Of a stretch of DNA of 64,000 bases, positions 18,715 to 27,390 are shown one piece after another. The DNA lies in assembly GCA_965221345.1 (NCBI GenBank), contig CBDCSD010000002.1, forward strand, positions 558,001 through 622,000, read 5' to 3'. The position numbers and the translations under genes were made by a program. This stretch comes from Bin5 sp965221345 (GTDB lineage: Bacteria > Chloroflexota > Anaerolineae > Caldilineales > Caldilineaceae). Under the pieces are notes generated by a model that was given only the letters and a program-made list of their open reading frames with translations, did not search any database and was not told where the DNA came from. Each line of letters opens with the position of its first letter. Positions within the stretch are counted from its first letter, which is position 1.

Positions 18715-19098
18715 ATGAATCCACTACCGACCGCCTGCCCGATCTGCCAAGCCAAAGATCTGACCGTCACCGGCTTCTTCTGCCGCGAGTGTGATAGCCG
18801 CGTTGAAGGGCGCTTCCAGGTCGAGACGCCCTTCGCCGGCCTGACGCAGGAGCAGCTGGAGTTCGCAGCCACCTTCATACGCTGTGAGGGAAAGCTCAAC
18901 CGGATGGAGGAGGAGTTGGCGCTCTCGTATCCGACGCTGCGGGGGCGGTTGCACGAGATGATCCGTGCGATGGGCTTTGAGCCGGGCCGCGACGAGCCGG
19001 CGCCGCTGCCGGAGAAGGCACGGCGGAAGGTCCTGGAACAGTTGGAGGCCGGCGAGATCAGCTATGAAGCGGCAATGGCGCAATTGCAGAGCGGATAG
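18715..19098 (+). CDS. DUF2089 family zinc-ribbon protein
   Basis: 127 residues from ATG 18715 (GGAGCAG upstream). A zinc ribbon has C8, C11, C23 and C26, followed by a helical segment (QLEFAATFIRCEGKLNRMEE, TLRGRLHEMI) that looks like an HTH, as in DUF2089. The tail ARRKVLEQLEAGEISYEAAM is a short helical hairpin also found, with the same G-x-I-S/T-x-E pattern, at the ends of the 19152 and 23295 proteins. It is probably a DNA-binding regulator of the following cluster; the regulatory role is inferred from fold and position. Confidence 0.85.
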   Translation: MNPLPTACPICQAKDLTVTGFFCRECDSRVEGRFQVETPFAGLTQEQLEFAATFIRCEGKLNRMEEELALSYPTLRGRLHEMIRAMGFEPGRDEPAPLPEKARRKVLEQLEAGEISYEAAMAQLQSG

Positions 19099-19151
19099 AG
19101 CTGCCATGCCCTTCCGTTTGGCAACATGAGCACGCATACAAGGGGAGCGAT

Positions 19152-20663
19152 ATGACTGAACAGATACGGGTGGAGCCGGCATCTCCGAACCCGCGCGTAC
19201 GGATCCGTTGCGGAGGAGATTTGCGCGTCGAGGGGTGGGAGCAGGCGCTGATTGAGGTGGACGGCCAAGGGAGTCAACCGGTAGTGGACGCCGGGCCGGA
19301 GCAGATCGAGATCAATGCTGGGTCTTCCTTGATGGTGCGGCTGCCGCAGACGAGCGAACAAGTGGAGATCGCGGCTGGAGGACAGACGAATGTGAGCAAC
19401 CTGCGCGGCAGCCTGGAGCTGGTACAGGCCGCTGGCGATCTGCTGGTGGAGGACGTGGGCAGCGTGAGAGTCGGGAGCGCGGCGGGCCGGGTGAACCTGG
19501 CGAACGTCGCGGGCGAAGTGCAGGTGCGGAATCGGGCACACGGCGATGTAACGGCGCAGAACATTGGCGAGGGGATCTCGATCGCCACTGTAGTGGGGCG
19601 TTTGAATTTGCAAAACGTATCCGCCGTTCGGGTAAAGCAGGCATGCGCCGACGTCAATGTGCTGAACGCCGGCGGGAACGTTGTTGTCGAAAAGGGGGAC
19701 GGCAATGTCGACTTCATCAACGTTGACGGTGCGGCCGCGATCGACAAGGCGCTTGGCAGCGTATCCTTGCGCGGTGTGCAGGGAAAGGTTGCCTGCGACC
19801 AGGTCAACGGGCAGCTGCATCTCGCCGACGTGGGCGAAGTTACGATTCGGCGGGTGATGGGCGATCTGGCGGCGGAAGGCATTCGCGGCGCGCTGGCCTG
19901 CCAGAATGCAGACGGGCGGGCGACGCTACGCGAAGTGGGCGGCTCGATTTCGCTGGGCGGCGTGGGCGGCGACCTTGTCGTGGAGGGATGCGGCGGCTCG
20001 TTGTCGGCCAACTGCGGTGGCGGCGCGGCGTTGTCTGGAATCAGGGGAAGCGTTAGAGTCAATGCCGGCGGCGATGTCCGCTGCCGCATAGCCGAGACTA
20101 CAGGAGCGTCTATCAAAGCTATATGCGGTGGCTCGCTCACTTTCGAAGGCGGCCCCACGTTGGTTGCCCGCGGCCCGGGCGTGCATACCTTCAGCGTCGG
20201 TGATAGCAAGAACGGCTATATCCTCGTCGCCGGTGGCGGGGTGCATCTCGAATCCGGCGCAGAACTGGAGGGGCTTGGCGAAGAAGCGGGCGCGAGAGGC
20301 GCACGGGCGGCAGCCCGTGCCCAACGCAGGCTCGCCCGTTCCCTGGGCAAGACGCTCCGACGCAAACTGCGCGCCGCGGGCAGGAGGGCGGCTGAAGGGA
20401 ACTGGGGCGATGCCCGCAGTTGGAGCTTCAGTTTCGACACGGATAAGGCTGCGCCTGGCACTGCCGTGCGAGACGAGCAGTCGCCATCTGACTTCGACGA
20501 TATTGATGTGGACGAGGATCTGGATATTGACATAGAGAGAGAGCATGACGATGAACCGGTTTCCGAGGAGGAACGGTTGGCTGTCTTGCGCATGTTGGCG
20601 GAGGGCAAGATTACGGCCGAGGAGGCCGAACGGTTGTTGGACGCCCTGGGTAGCCAGGCGTAG
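19152..20663 (+). CDS. Beta-helix (DUF4097/adhesin-like) protein with C-terminal SHOCT-like module
   Basis: 503 residues, start with AGGGGAG 5 bases upstream. Residues about 60-340 consist of short Gly/Val-rich repeats (GRVNLANVAGEVQVRN, GSVSLRGVQGKVACDQVNG) of about 18-20 residues, as in right-handed beta-helices of DUF4097-type proteins. A basic linker (about 355-400), an acidic run (DFDDIDVDEDLDIDI near 437-452) and a C-terminal EERLAVLRMLAEGKITAEEA module follow. No signal peptide or membrane span is visible, so it is probably cytoplasmic or recruited by partners. Related YvlB-type proteins occur with envelope-stress genes; the function here is unknown. Confidence 0.7.
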   Translation: MTEQIRVEPASPNPRVRIRCGGDLRVEGWEQALIEVDGQGSQPVVDAGPEQIEINAGSSLMVRLPQTSEQVEIAAGGQTNVSNLRGSLELVQAAGDLLVEDVGSVRVGSAAGRVNLANVAGEVQVRNRAHGDVTAQNIGEGISIATVVGRLNLQNVSAVRVKQACADVNVLNAGGNVVVEKGDGNVDFINVDGAAAIDKALGSVSLRGVQGKVACDQVNGQLHLADVGEVTIRRVMGDLAAEGIRGALACQNADGRATLREVGGSISLGGVGGDLVVEGCGGSLSANCGGGAALSGIRGSVRVNAGGDVRCRIAETTGASIKAICGGSLTFEGGPTLVARGPGVHTFSVGDSKNGYILVAGGGVHLESGAELEGLGEEAGARGARAAARAQRRLARSLGKTLRRKLRAAGRRAAEGNWGDARSWSFSFDTDKAAPGTAVRDEQSPSDFDDIDVDEDLDIDIEREHDDEPVSEEERLAVLRMLAEGKITAEEAERLLDALGSQA

Positions 20664-20716
20664 GAAGTTTGAGGCGCGTTGCCGCCCTTCCACAAGAGTG
20701 ATTTTGGAGGAGCAAA

Positions 20717-21175
20717 ATGGATAGGATCGGTCAGAATGCAGGCAACCAACTGCCGGCCCGAACTCCGTCGGCGGTTACGATCCACGGCGACGGCGAGGTG
20801 GCGGAGGCAGGGGAAGGTGGCCAGTCGGCGCTGCCAGAGATCGTGCGCCAAGTCCGGGATGGCAACCGACAACCGTACGTCACGTTTTTGCGCCGTGCTC
20901 TCTTTTTCTGGCTGCGCATTTTCGTTTGCGAACGCAAGGCCGGCGAAAAGACGAGCGCGGTGGATGTGCGCATCCCGATTCCCTTGCCATTGATCGGCGC
21001 GTTCTTCAGGCATAAGATGAGCTGGTCACAGGCGTTCCGATTTATCGAGCAGGGCCGCCGCCGGCAGGGGATCCCGGCGAGTCGTATTCTGGATTCGTGT
21101 ATGGCTGTGGAACTCTTGCGGATTAACGAGGAGAAGAGTGACAAAGAAGAGTTGGTGGTGATTGGGTTTGACTGA
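20717..21175 (+). CDS. Hypothetical protein with the same C-terminal domain as the 23295 product
   Basis: 152 residues, start with GGAGGAG 5 bases upstream. The N-terminal 60 residues are polar. Residues about 80-152 read VDVRIPIPLPLIGAFF, a helix, then DKEELVVIGFD, matching in order and character the VNMTIPLGLVNIGLAVG...DDDELVEIYVE domain of the 23295 protein. It lacks that protein's N-terminal SHOCT-like hairpin. The stop overlaps the region just before the ATPase start at 21189, so co-expression with the exporter is likely. Function unknown. Confidence 0.65.
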   Translation: MDRIGQNAGNQLPARTPSAVTIHGDGEVAEAGEGGQSALPEIVRQVRDGNRQPYVTFLRRALFFWLRIFVCERKAGEKTSAVDVRIPIPLPLIGAFFRHKMSWSQAFRFIEQGRRRQGIPASRILDSCMAVELLRINEEKSDKEELVVIGFD

Positions 21176-21188
21176 ATTGGGAAGCGGG

Positions 21189-22208
21189 ATGAACGCAGCA
21201 ATCGAAATCGAGTCTCTCAGCAAAATTTTTCGCGGCCGCAGAGGCGATGAGGTTGAGGCCGTCAGTTCGCTGGATTTGAAGGTGGAGCCTGGCCAGGTCT
21301 TCGGTTTTCTGGGCTCCAACGGAGCCGGCAAGACGACCACCATTAAGATGGCCTGCGGCCTGGTGCTGCCGACAACCGGCACGGTGCGTCTCAACGGATA
21401 TGACGTGCGCGCGCAGCGCGGCCAGGCGATGCGGCAGATAGGCGCGGTGCTGGAAGGCACGCGCAACGTTTATTGGCGCATGAACGCATGGCAGAACTTG
21501 CTCTACTTCGGCCGCATAAAGGGGGTCTCGTCAAGCAAGGTGCTGAAAGCCAGAGCTGAACAACTGTTGCGGGAACTGGACCTGTGGGAGCGGCGCAAAG
21601 ATCCGGTGGGGGAGTACAGCCGGGGAATGCAACAGAAGGTAGCAATCGCCGCCGCGCTGATCGCAGACCCGCCGATTGTGCTGTTGGACGAGCCCACCTT
21701 GGGCTTGGATGTCCAGGCCTCTCGCACTGTGCAGGAGTGGATTACCCAACTGACTAAGGAGCGCGGCAAGACCGTTGTGTTGACGACACATCAGTTGGAC
21801 ATGGCCGAGAATCTTTGCGACCGCGTGGCGATCATGAGTAGGGGGCGGTTGCTGGCCCACCGTCCCACTACTGAGATACTCGACCTGTTTCGCAGGGAGT
21901 TCTATCAGATTCGGCTGCGGGGCAGCATCAGGTCGGCGGACCTGAAGATGTTGCCCGGCTTTAACGCCAGCCAGGAGAACGGCCACACGGTTCTCGCCGG
22001 TGCGGTCAGCGCCGATCTCTCCGTCTTCGACCTGGTTGATTGGGCGCGCCGGGCCGGGCTGGACCTGATCAGCGTCGCCCCGGCTGAGCCGAATCTGGAG
22101 GAAATTTTCCTCGAGCTTGTCGAACGGGCGGAACGGGCCCCCGCGCAGGACAGTGCGCTCCAACAGAACGCAAGCTACAGTCGTGCCAGCAGCGAAATTG
22201 GAGGCTGA
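21189..22208 (+). CDS. ABC-2 exporter ATP-binding protein (DrrA/CcmA-like)
   Basis: 339 residues from ATG 21189 (GGGAAGCGGG before it; TTG 21162 is an in-frame alternative inside the previous gene). Walker A GSNGAGKTTTIK, signature YSRGMQQK, Walker B IVLLDEPTLGLD and the H-loop TTHQLDMAE are all intact, so it should hydrolyse ATP. The C-terminal 100 residues form the DrrA-type extension. With the permease at 22213 it makes an exporter of drug, lipid or peptide type; the substrate is unknown. Its tail overlaps nothing, and the permease starts 4 bases after its stop. Confidence 0.93.
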   Translation: MNAAIEIESLSKIFRGRRGDEVEAVSSLDLKVEPGQVFGFLGSNGAGKTTTIKMACGLVLPTTGTVRLNGYDVRAQRGQAMRQIGAVLEGTRNVYWRMNAWQNLLYFGRIKGVSSSKVLKARAEQLLRELDLWERRKDPVGEYSRGMQQKVAIAAALIADPPIVLLDEPTLGLDVQASRTVQEWITQLTKERGKTVVLTTHQLDMAENLCDRVAIMSRGRLLAHRPTTEILDLFRREFYQIRLRGSIRSADLKMLPGFNASQENGHTVLAGAVSADLSVFDLVDWARRAGLDLISVAPAEPNLEEIFLELVERAERAPAQDSALQQNASYSRASSEIGG

Positions 22209-22212
22209 CATT

Positions 22213-23001
22213 ATGCTGATGACGGGAACGGTCCTGCTGAATGAGTGCTACAAGCGAATCATTCTGCTTTGGTCCTATCGTTTCAACTTTCTGACCGAGA
22301 CCTTCATGATTGGCTTCTTATTCATCGGCATCAGCTTTTTCGTCTCGGGCGGCAGCCCGGCGCCCGAGCAGATGGCGCCGGCGCTATTGGGGTACCTCAC
22401 CTGGTTTTTCGCTGCATTCGCCATTGGGGACATGAGCCAGGGAATCCGCGATGAGACACAGACGGGAACCCTGGAGCAGATGTATATGAGCCCCCTGCCG
22501 TCGGGTCTGCTGCTCGCCGGGCGTTCGGTGGCTTCTCTGCTCGTAAGCAGCGCGATGGTCATTCTGGTTGGCGGGATTCTGATGCTGATATTGGGAATTC
22601 GCATTCCCGTTCGTCTAGAAGGCGTGCCCATCTTTGCACTGACGATGACCGGACTCTACGGCTTTGCCTTTTTGCTGGGCGGGGCAACCTTGGTCTTCAA
22701 ACAGGTAAATGCCATAAGCAATTTGCTTACCAACTTGCTGCTGTTCCTGAACGGCTCCTTCCTGACGGTGGAACGCATGCCGGTCTGGCTCGAGACTTTC
22801 GCCCGCAGCCTGCCCACTACACAGGGAATCGACGTGCTGCGCCGGGTGGTGTTGAACAACCTGTCGCTGGCCAACGTCTGGCAGGACGGAAGCCTGGTAT
22901 GGCTGATAGGGCATTCAGCCTTTTTTCTCATGGCCGGTTGGGGCGTCTTTCTGTGGGGGGAGAAGGTGGCTCGCAGACGTGGTCTGCTGGGACAGTATTA
23001 G
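22213..23001 (+). CDS. ABC-2 type exporter permease
   Basis: 262 residues from ATG 22213, with GGAGG 7 bases upstream. About six spans (FMIGFLFIGISFFVSGG, LLVSSAMVILVGGILMLILG, GLYGFAFLLGGATLVF). The DETQTGTLEQMYMSPLPSG stretch near residue 85 is the conserved cytoplasmic loop of ABC-2 permeases. It partners the ATPase at 21189. A GC-rich repeat follows directly after the stop. Confidence 0.9.
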   Translation: MLMTGTVLLNECYKRIILLWSYRFNFLTETFMIGFLFIGISFFVSGGSPAPEQMAPALLGYLTWFFAAFAIGDMSQGIRDETQTGTLEQMYMSPLPSGLLLAGRSVASLLVSSAMVILVGGILMLILGIRIPVRLEGVPIFALTMTGLYGFAFLLGGATLVFKQVNAISNLLTNLLLFLNGSFLTVERMPVWLETFARSLPTTQGIDVLRRVVLNNLSLANVWQDGSLVWLIGHSAFFLMAGWGVFLWGEKVARRRGLLGQY

Positions 23002-23002
23002 A

Positions 23003-23133
23003 GGGGGAACGGCAGGGGGTACGGCAGGGGTCAGGGGCTGGAGAATAGTGCGGCGCTGGCGCGGCGTGTTTTTGTCGGGGGCGTTGCGGGGGGTGTCCCC
23101 CCGCACAAGGGAGGGCCGCAGGCCCGACCGCCC
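23003..23133. repeat. 130-bp GC-rich intergenic repeat, copy 1
   Basis: GGGGGAACGGCAGGGG, then CAGGGGTCAGGGGCTGGAG, and a hairpin GCGGGGGG/CCCCCCGC followed by CACAAGGGAGGGCCG and GGCCCGACCGCCC. It is about 85-90% identical by eye to 24551-24676. This copy has a short internal expansion near its start. Confidence 0.85.
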
Positions 23134-23294
23134 AAAGACCAGGAGTGAGGAGTGAGAGACGCCTTCGCTGGCCTCACGCATGGTGGCGAACTGAATATGG
23201 CTGAGTCGTTACTTTTGGAACAGGACTGGAGTAGGTTGGAGGTTGCAGCGGGTGCATAAGAGGGCGCTGGTTTTGATTTCAGGAAGAGGATGAC

Positions 23295-23681
23295 ATGGCT
23301 ACAGCCGAAGAGCGAATGCGCGTATTGAAGCTGATCGAGGACGGCAAGATAAGCGCGGAAGAAGGCGCGCGTCTTTTGGCCGCGCTGGGGAAAAACGACA
23401 AACAGGCCCGCCGCCAGCAGGGGACAGCCGATAACCGCGCAGAGGGAGGGGGGCGTTGGCTCCGTCTGCGCGTCTCCGATACGAGGAGCGGCAAAACGCG
23501 TGTCAACATGACGATTCCGCTTGGGCTGGTCAACATAGGGTTGGCCGTCGGCGCACGGTTCGTACCCGACGTGGCTGAACTGGACGTAGAAGAGATTCGC
23601 AACGCCTTGCGGTCGGGCCTGCATGGCAAGATTCTGGAGGTCCGCGATGATGATGAACTGGTTGAGATTTACGTGGAATAG
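23295..23681 (+). CDS. SHOCT-like domain protein (YvlB-type N-terminus)
   Basis: 128 residues, start with GGAAGAGG upstream. The N-terminus EERMRVLKLIEDGKISAEEG is the SHOCT-like helical hairpin; a polar linker follows, then VNMTIPLGLVNIGLAVG and a C-terminal DDDELVEIYVE strand. It combines the module at the end of the 19152 protein with the domain of the 20717 protein, tying these genes into one functional set. Probably cytoplasmic. Function unknown; related YvlB-type proteins accompany envelope-stress or transport genes. Confidence 0.75.
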   Translation: MATAEERMRVLKLIEDGKISAEEGARLLAALGKNDKQARRQQGTADNRAEGGGRWLRLRVSDTRSGKTRVNMTIPLGLVNIGLAVGARFVPDVAELDVEEIRNALRSGLHGKILEVRDDDELVEIYVE

Positions 23682-23870
23682 GACGCCTCCGGGTCGTAGA
23701 TGGACACTTTCAGCAGATCGTAGCCAGATCGTAGGCAAATAGTCCATCACGCAGATTGCCCAAATTGGAAGAATTATTCAGGTTGGCGGATGGGCTCCTA
23801 CCAGAGTAATTGTCGACAGATTCGCGGGAGACGCGTGGCCTGTCGCGGGTTCCACGCGTTCACAGAGCGG

Positions 23871-23899
23871 TTGACAGCCGAGGGGCAACAGCTTATACT
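23871..23899 (+). promoter_or_regulatory. Consensus sigma-70-type promoter
   Basis: TTGACA at 23871-23876, 17-base spacer, TATACT at 23894-23899. There is no reading frame with a ribosome-binding site for the next 300 bases; it precedes the candidate RNA at 23906. Confidence 0.75.
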
Positions 23900-23905
23900 A
23901 GGGGT

Positions 23906-24131
23906 AGCCGTGCCCTCCAAGACGAACGGCTCTGAAAATATCCAGCACAAAGGGAGCAGATCCGTCCGTGCAGTTGATAGTCCGTTGGGCCGGTCAGACA
24001 ACAGTTGACCCTCAAGGATGAGCGTGAACGCGGTGAATTTCAGGAATTGTAGCCGAATTCCATATCGAGTTGCACTGACTGCAACTACTGCAAACACCTA
24101 GGCGCACGCTGTGCCTGGGTGTTGTTATTTT
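23906..24131 (+). ncRNA. Candidate structured small RNA (about 225 nt)
   Basis: The segment between a consensus promoter and a terminator-like hairpin. It holds a 5' hairpin (AGCCGT/ACGGCT, 23906-23931), a perfect 7-bp hairpin (AGTTGCA/TGCAACT, 24068-24086) and the terminal stem at 24093-24123. It does not match features I know of 4.5S/SRP RNA, tmRNA, RNase P or T-box leaders, and a 6S RNA identity is not evident. It could instead be a leader with an attenuator for the SWIM-protein gene 80 bases downstream. No coding frame here has a supporting start. Confidence 0.5.
24093..24131 (+). terminator. Terminator-like hairpin ending the candidate RNA
   Basis: 14-bp stem (AACACCTAGGCGCA with TGTGCCTGGGTGTT, two G-U/mismatch positions), a 3-base loop, then GTTATTTT. 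The U-run is short and interrupted, so termination strength is uncertain. Confidence 0.6.
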
Positions 24132-24213
24132 CGTACACGCGCATCTGCCGGGAGCCTGACTCTGTACCGTTTCGTTTCTTCAGCGTTATTCAATTCAGAG
24201 AAAGGAACACAGA

Positions 24214-24465
24214 ATGGACGCGATTGCCAGCCGTATCATCAAAGCCCGCCAATACGCAGCCGAACGTGACGAACGCCTCTGGGTGAACAGCCTGCAGGTG
24301 AAGATTCACGGCGAGAACTCTGATCACCGCGTTTCTTATGATCAGGGTTCCTGGGATTGTGATTGCGAAGAGTTTCAACGCAGAAGCATCTGTGCCCACG
24401 TAATGGCGATGGAAGAGATTCTCGGTGAGGCGGTACAGCCTGCGATGCTCCCCATTCCGGGATAG
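24214..24465 (+). CDS. Small SWIM zinc-finger protein
   Basis: 83 residues, start with GAGAAAGGAAC upstream. The SWIM motif C-x-C...C-x-H is complete: C49, C51, C60 and H62 (WDCDCEEFQRRSICAHVM). SWIM fingers bind nucleic acid or protein partners. The protein is little more than this finger with a short N-terminal beta region. A strong terminator lies 35 bases past its stop, so it ends its transcript; the upstream promoter and candidate RNA may be its leader. Confidence 0.85.
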   Translation: MDAIASRIIKARQYAAERDERLWVNSLQVKIHGENSDHRVSYDQGSWDCDCEEFQRRSICAHVMAMEEILGEAVQPAMLPIPG

Positions 24466-24500
24466 CCCAGGCGACGACAGTCCAGATAGTCTACCTTTGT

Positions 24501-24532
24501 GTGCCAGGCCGTATGGCCTGGCACTTTTTTTT
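24501..24532 (+). terminator. Strong intrinsic terminator
   Basis: Perfect 10-bp stem GTGCCAGGCC/GGCCTGGCAC with a GTAT loop followed by eight T residues. It ends the SWIM-protein transcript. Confidence 0.9.
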
Positions 24533-24550
24533 GGCCGGGGTTAGTTAGTA

Positions 24551-24676
24551 GGGGGAACGGCAGGGGTCAGGGGTCAGGGGCTGGAGACTGGTGCGGCGGT
24601 GGCGGGGCGTGGTTTTGGAGGGGGCGTTGCGGGGGGAGTCCCCCCGCACAAGGGAGGGCCGAAGGCCCGACCGCCC
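24551..24676. repeat. 130-bp GC-rich intergenic repeat, copy 2
   Basis: Second copy of the repeat at 23003-23133, including the GCGGGGGG/CCCCCCGC hairpin and the GGAGGGCCG...GGCCCGACCGCCC end. GC-rich hairpin-prone sequence continues to about 24800; no gene is supported up to 24944. Confidence 0.85.
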
Positions 24677-24944
24677 ATCAAGGGCGACAGCCCCTGGCGG
24701 CGCCTGCGGAGCGGCGACCGCCAGCCCTGAGCCGCCTTAGCGGCGAAGGGTGCGGAGGCACGCCTTAGCGGGCCGGAGCCGCCGGAGGGCGTCTGCGCCC
24801 GCAGGGGTCCAAAGGCGAAGAGAGCGAGAATGACCAAGAGGGAGGGGAGCCTGGGTGACAGGTCCTGGTATCAGATTGGGACGGATTTCAGTGGGGCAGC
24901 GACCTGTGGAATAATGGGGAGATGAGCGACGCCAAGGGGAGTGG

Positions 24945-25967
24945 ATGAAACGCACGGCCCAGTTGCTGATCGGGATACTGATCAGCCTCTTTTTTCTCTA
25001 TCTGATTCTGCCTGGTCTCAATCTGCCGGAGGTGTGGCGGGCGATGGGGCAGGCCAACTACTGGTGGATCATTCCCGGTGTGGCCGTCTATATGGTGGGA
25101 CTGTGGGCGCGCACATGGCGTTGGCACTTTATGCTGCGCCACCTCAAACCGGTCACTCTCGCCAGGCTCTTCCCGGTCGTCTGCATCGGCTATTTCGGCA
25201 ACAACGTTTACCCCTTTCGCGCCGGGGAGGTGATGCGCGCCTACGTCCTATGGCAGCGGGAGGAGATCCCGGTCAGTTCCAGCCTGGCAACGGTGATAAT
25301 CGAGCGCATCTTCGACGGACTGGTGATGTTGTTGTTTGTCTTCCTGGCCCTGCCTTTTGCACCGATACCAGCGGCCTTTCAGCGGTTTGTCGTATTTGTG
25401 ACTTTCCTGTTGCTGATCATAACCGCCATTTTCATCTGGATCACCGTCCGCCCTCGGCGGATCGCCACGCTTTATGGCTGGCTTGCCGAACATTTACTGC
25501 CGGCAAGAATTCGTGAACGGACCGACGGCTTCTTTGAACGGTTCATGGCTGGGCTGGGCAGCATGCGCAGCGGCCGCGACCTGCTCTTAATCTTTGCCAC
25601 AAGTATCGTGGTGTGGCTGATGGAGACGGTCAAGTACTGGTTTGTCATGCATGCCTTCACCTTCAGCGTCAGCTTTCTAGCGCTGATGTTAATCAATGGC
25701 ATCGTCAATCTGGCGACAACGCTGCCGTCTGCGCCCGGCTACATCGGCACCTTCGATACGCCCGCCATCGAAACGCTGGTTGCATACGGGATCGATGCCC
25801 AGTTGGCCGCCAGCTATACCCTCACTCTGCATGCGGCACTGTGGGCGCCGGTGACGCTGCTCGGCGCATATTATTTCTGGCGCGAGCAACTCCGCTGGAG
25901 CGACTTCACCAAGGCCGAGAAACGGGCGGGCCGGGCAGCTCAGAGCGAAGCGGTCATGATAGAATGA
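24945..25967 (+). CDS. YbhN/LPG-synthase-TM family integral membrane protein
   Basis: 340 residues with about eight spans, start with GGGGAG 5 bases upstream. The segments RTWRWHFMLRHLKPVTLARL, GYFGNNVYPFRAGEVMRAY and ERIFDGLVMLLFVFLALP are the conserved core of the UPF0104/LPG_synthase_TM family. Relatives include the membrane half of MprF and proteins implicated in lipid or glycolipid transfer across membranes. There is no adjacent lipid-synthesis gene. The M16 peptidase begins about 50 bases downstream, possibly in the same transcript. Confidence 0.88.
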   Translation: MKRTAQLLIGILISLFFLYLILPGLNLPEVWRAMGQANYWWIIPGVAVYMVGLWARTWRWHFMLRHLKPVTLARLFPVVCIGYFGNNVYPFRAGEVMRAYVLWQREEIPVSSSLATVIIERIFDGLVMLLFVFLALPFAPIPAAFQRFVVFVTFLLLIITAIFIWITVRPRRIATLYGWLAEHLLPARIRERTDGFFERFMAGLGSMRSGRDLLLIFATSIVVWLMETVKYWFVMHAFTFSVSFLALMLINGIVNLATTLPSAPGYIGTFDTPAIETLVAYGIDAQLAASYTLTLHAALWAPVTLLGAYYFWREQLRWSDFTKAEKRAGRAAQSEAVMIE

Positions 25968-26015
25968 AGGCCGGCAATCATGTCGACATGATCACCGTCG
26001 ACTTCTCAGGAACGA

Positions 26016-27353
26016 ATGTTACAGCTCAGACAGGAACAGGAGCCAGAACTGATGGCAGCAGACAGCACTGCGCGCGCGCCGGACAATGGCAGCGTGCACA
26101 AAACACGCCTTGACAACGGTTTGCAGATCCTTCTCAAAGAGAGCCACCTGGCGCCAGTAGCCAGTTTCTGGATCTTCTACCGGGTCGGAAGCCGCAACGA
26201 AATGCCCGGCGGTACCGGCATCAGCCATTGGGTGGAGCACATGCTTTTCAAGGGTACGGACAGGTACCCGCAGGGGTCTTTTGACAAAGCGGTGGCCCGC
26301 GCCGGCGGCGCGTTCAACGGCATGACCTGGCAGGACTGGACAACCTATTTCGAGACCTTCCCGGCCGAGCGCATCGAACTTGCCCTGGACGTGGAAAGCG
26401 ACCGCATGGCCAATGCAATCTTCGACGCTGAGGAGACCGAATCGGAACGCACGGTCATCATCAGCGAGAGGGAGGGTAGTGAGAACAGCTACCGCTGGCT
26501 CTTGAATACGGAGATGCAGGCGGCGGCGTTCCAGACGCACCCGTACCGCCATCCGGTCATCGGCTGGAAACAGGATCTGCTGACGATGTGCCGCGACGAC
26601 CTGTACGAGCATTACGGCACCTTTTACACGCCCAACAACGCCGTAGCGGTGGTCGTGGGCGATTTTGACGGCGCTCAGATGGCCGACCGGATCGACCACT
26701 TCTTTGGCAGCCTCGCGGGGGGGCCGACTGTGCCGGAGATGCGTTTAGAGGAGCCCGAGCAACGGGCCGAGCGGCGCATCGTTTTGCGGGGCACTGATCA
26801 GACCTCATACCTCGGCCTGGCATTCCATGCGCCGGCGGCGCAACATCCGGATTTTTTCCCGCTGACGGTGCTGGACAGCATCCTCAGCGGCGCGAAGGGG
26901 ATGGGGCTATTCGGGGGAGGTTCTTCCAACCGCAGCAACCGGCTCTATCGGGCGCTTGTGGACAAGGAGCTGGCGGTAGGCGTCTCGTCCTCGTACATGC
27001 CAACGATTGATCCCTATCTCTTCGGCTTCAGCGCTACACTTGCACAGGAAGTCACGCACCAGGAGTTGGAGGACGCGATCTGGGCGGAGGTCGAACGGAT
27101 GCAAGAGGAGCCTGTGACCGTGGAGGAGCTGGACAAAGCGATTAAGCAGACCAAAGCACAGTTTGCCTACAGCAGTGAGAGTGTGACAAATCAGGCCTAC
27201 TGGCTGGGGTTCAGCGAAATGATCGCCGACAGCGACTGGTTCGACGGCTGGTTGGTAAACCTGGAGGCGGTGACCGCAGAGGATATTCAGCGGGTCGCGC
27301 AGACGTGGTTCAGCCGCAGCAAGCAGACCGTTGGCTGGTATTTGCCTGAATAG
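26016..27353 (+). CDS. M16 family zinc metallopeptidase (pitrilysin/PqqL-like)
   Basis: 445 residues. The inverted zinc motif HxxEH is at H71-W-V-E74-H75 and the third ligand is at E151, 76 residues on, as the family requires, so it should be active. The C-terminal half (LGLAFHAPAAQHPDFFPLTV onward) is the second M16 domain. Length is that of single-chain bacterial M16 subunits. The start could be ATG 26016 (CAGGA upstream) or ATG 26052 (AACAGGAG upstream, just before the conserved part). No signal peptide is seen. No second M16 subunit gene is adjacent. Confidence 0.92.
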   Translation: MLQLRQEQEPELMAADSTARAPDNGSVHKTRLDNGLQILLKESHLAPVASFWIFYRVGSRNEMPGGTGISHWVEHMLFKGTDRYPQGSFDKAVARAGGAFNGMTWQDWTTYFETFPAERIELALDVESDRMANAIFDAEETESERTVIISEREGSENSYRWLLNTEMQAAAFQTHPYRHPVIGWKQDLLTMCRDDLYEHYGTFYTPNNAVAVVVGDFDGAQMADRIDHFFGSLAGGPTVPEMRLEEPEQRAERRIVLRGTDQTSYLGLAFHAPAAQHPDFFPLTVLDSILSGAKGMGLFGGGSSNRSNRLYRALVDKELAVGVSSSYMPTIDPYLFGFSATLAQEVTHQELEDAIWAEVERMQEEPVTVEELDKAIKQTKAQFAYSSESVTNQAYWLGFSEMIADSDWFDGWLVNLEAVTAEDIQRVAQTWFSRSKQTVGWYLPE

Positions 27354-27390
27354 TATCGAGCTGCCCATGCTGACTAGCGATCGCTGACCA

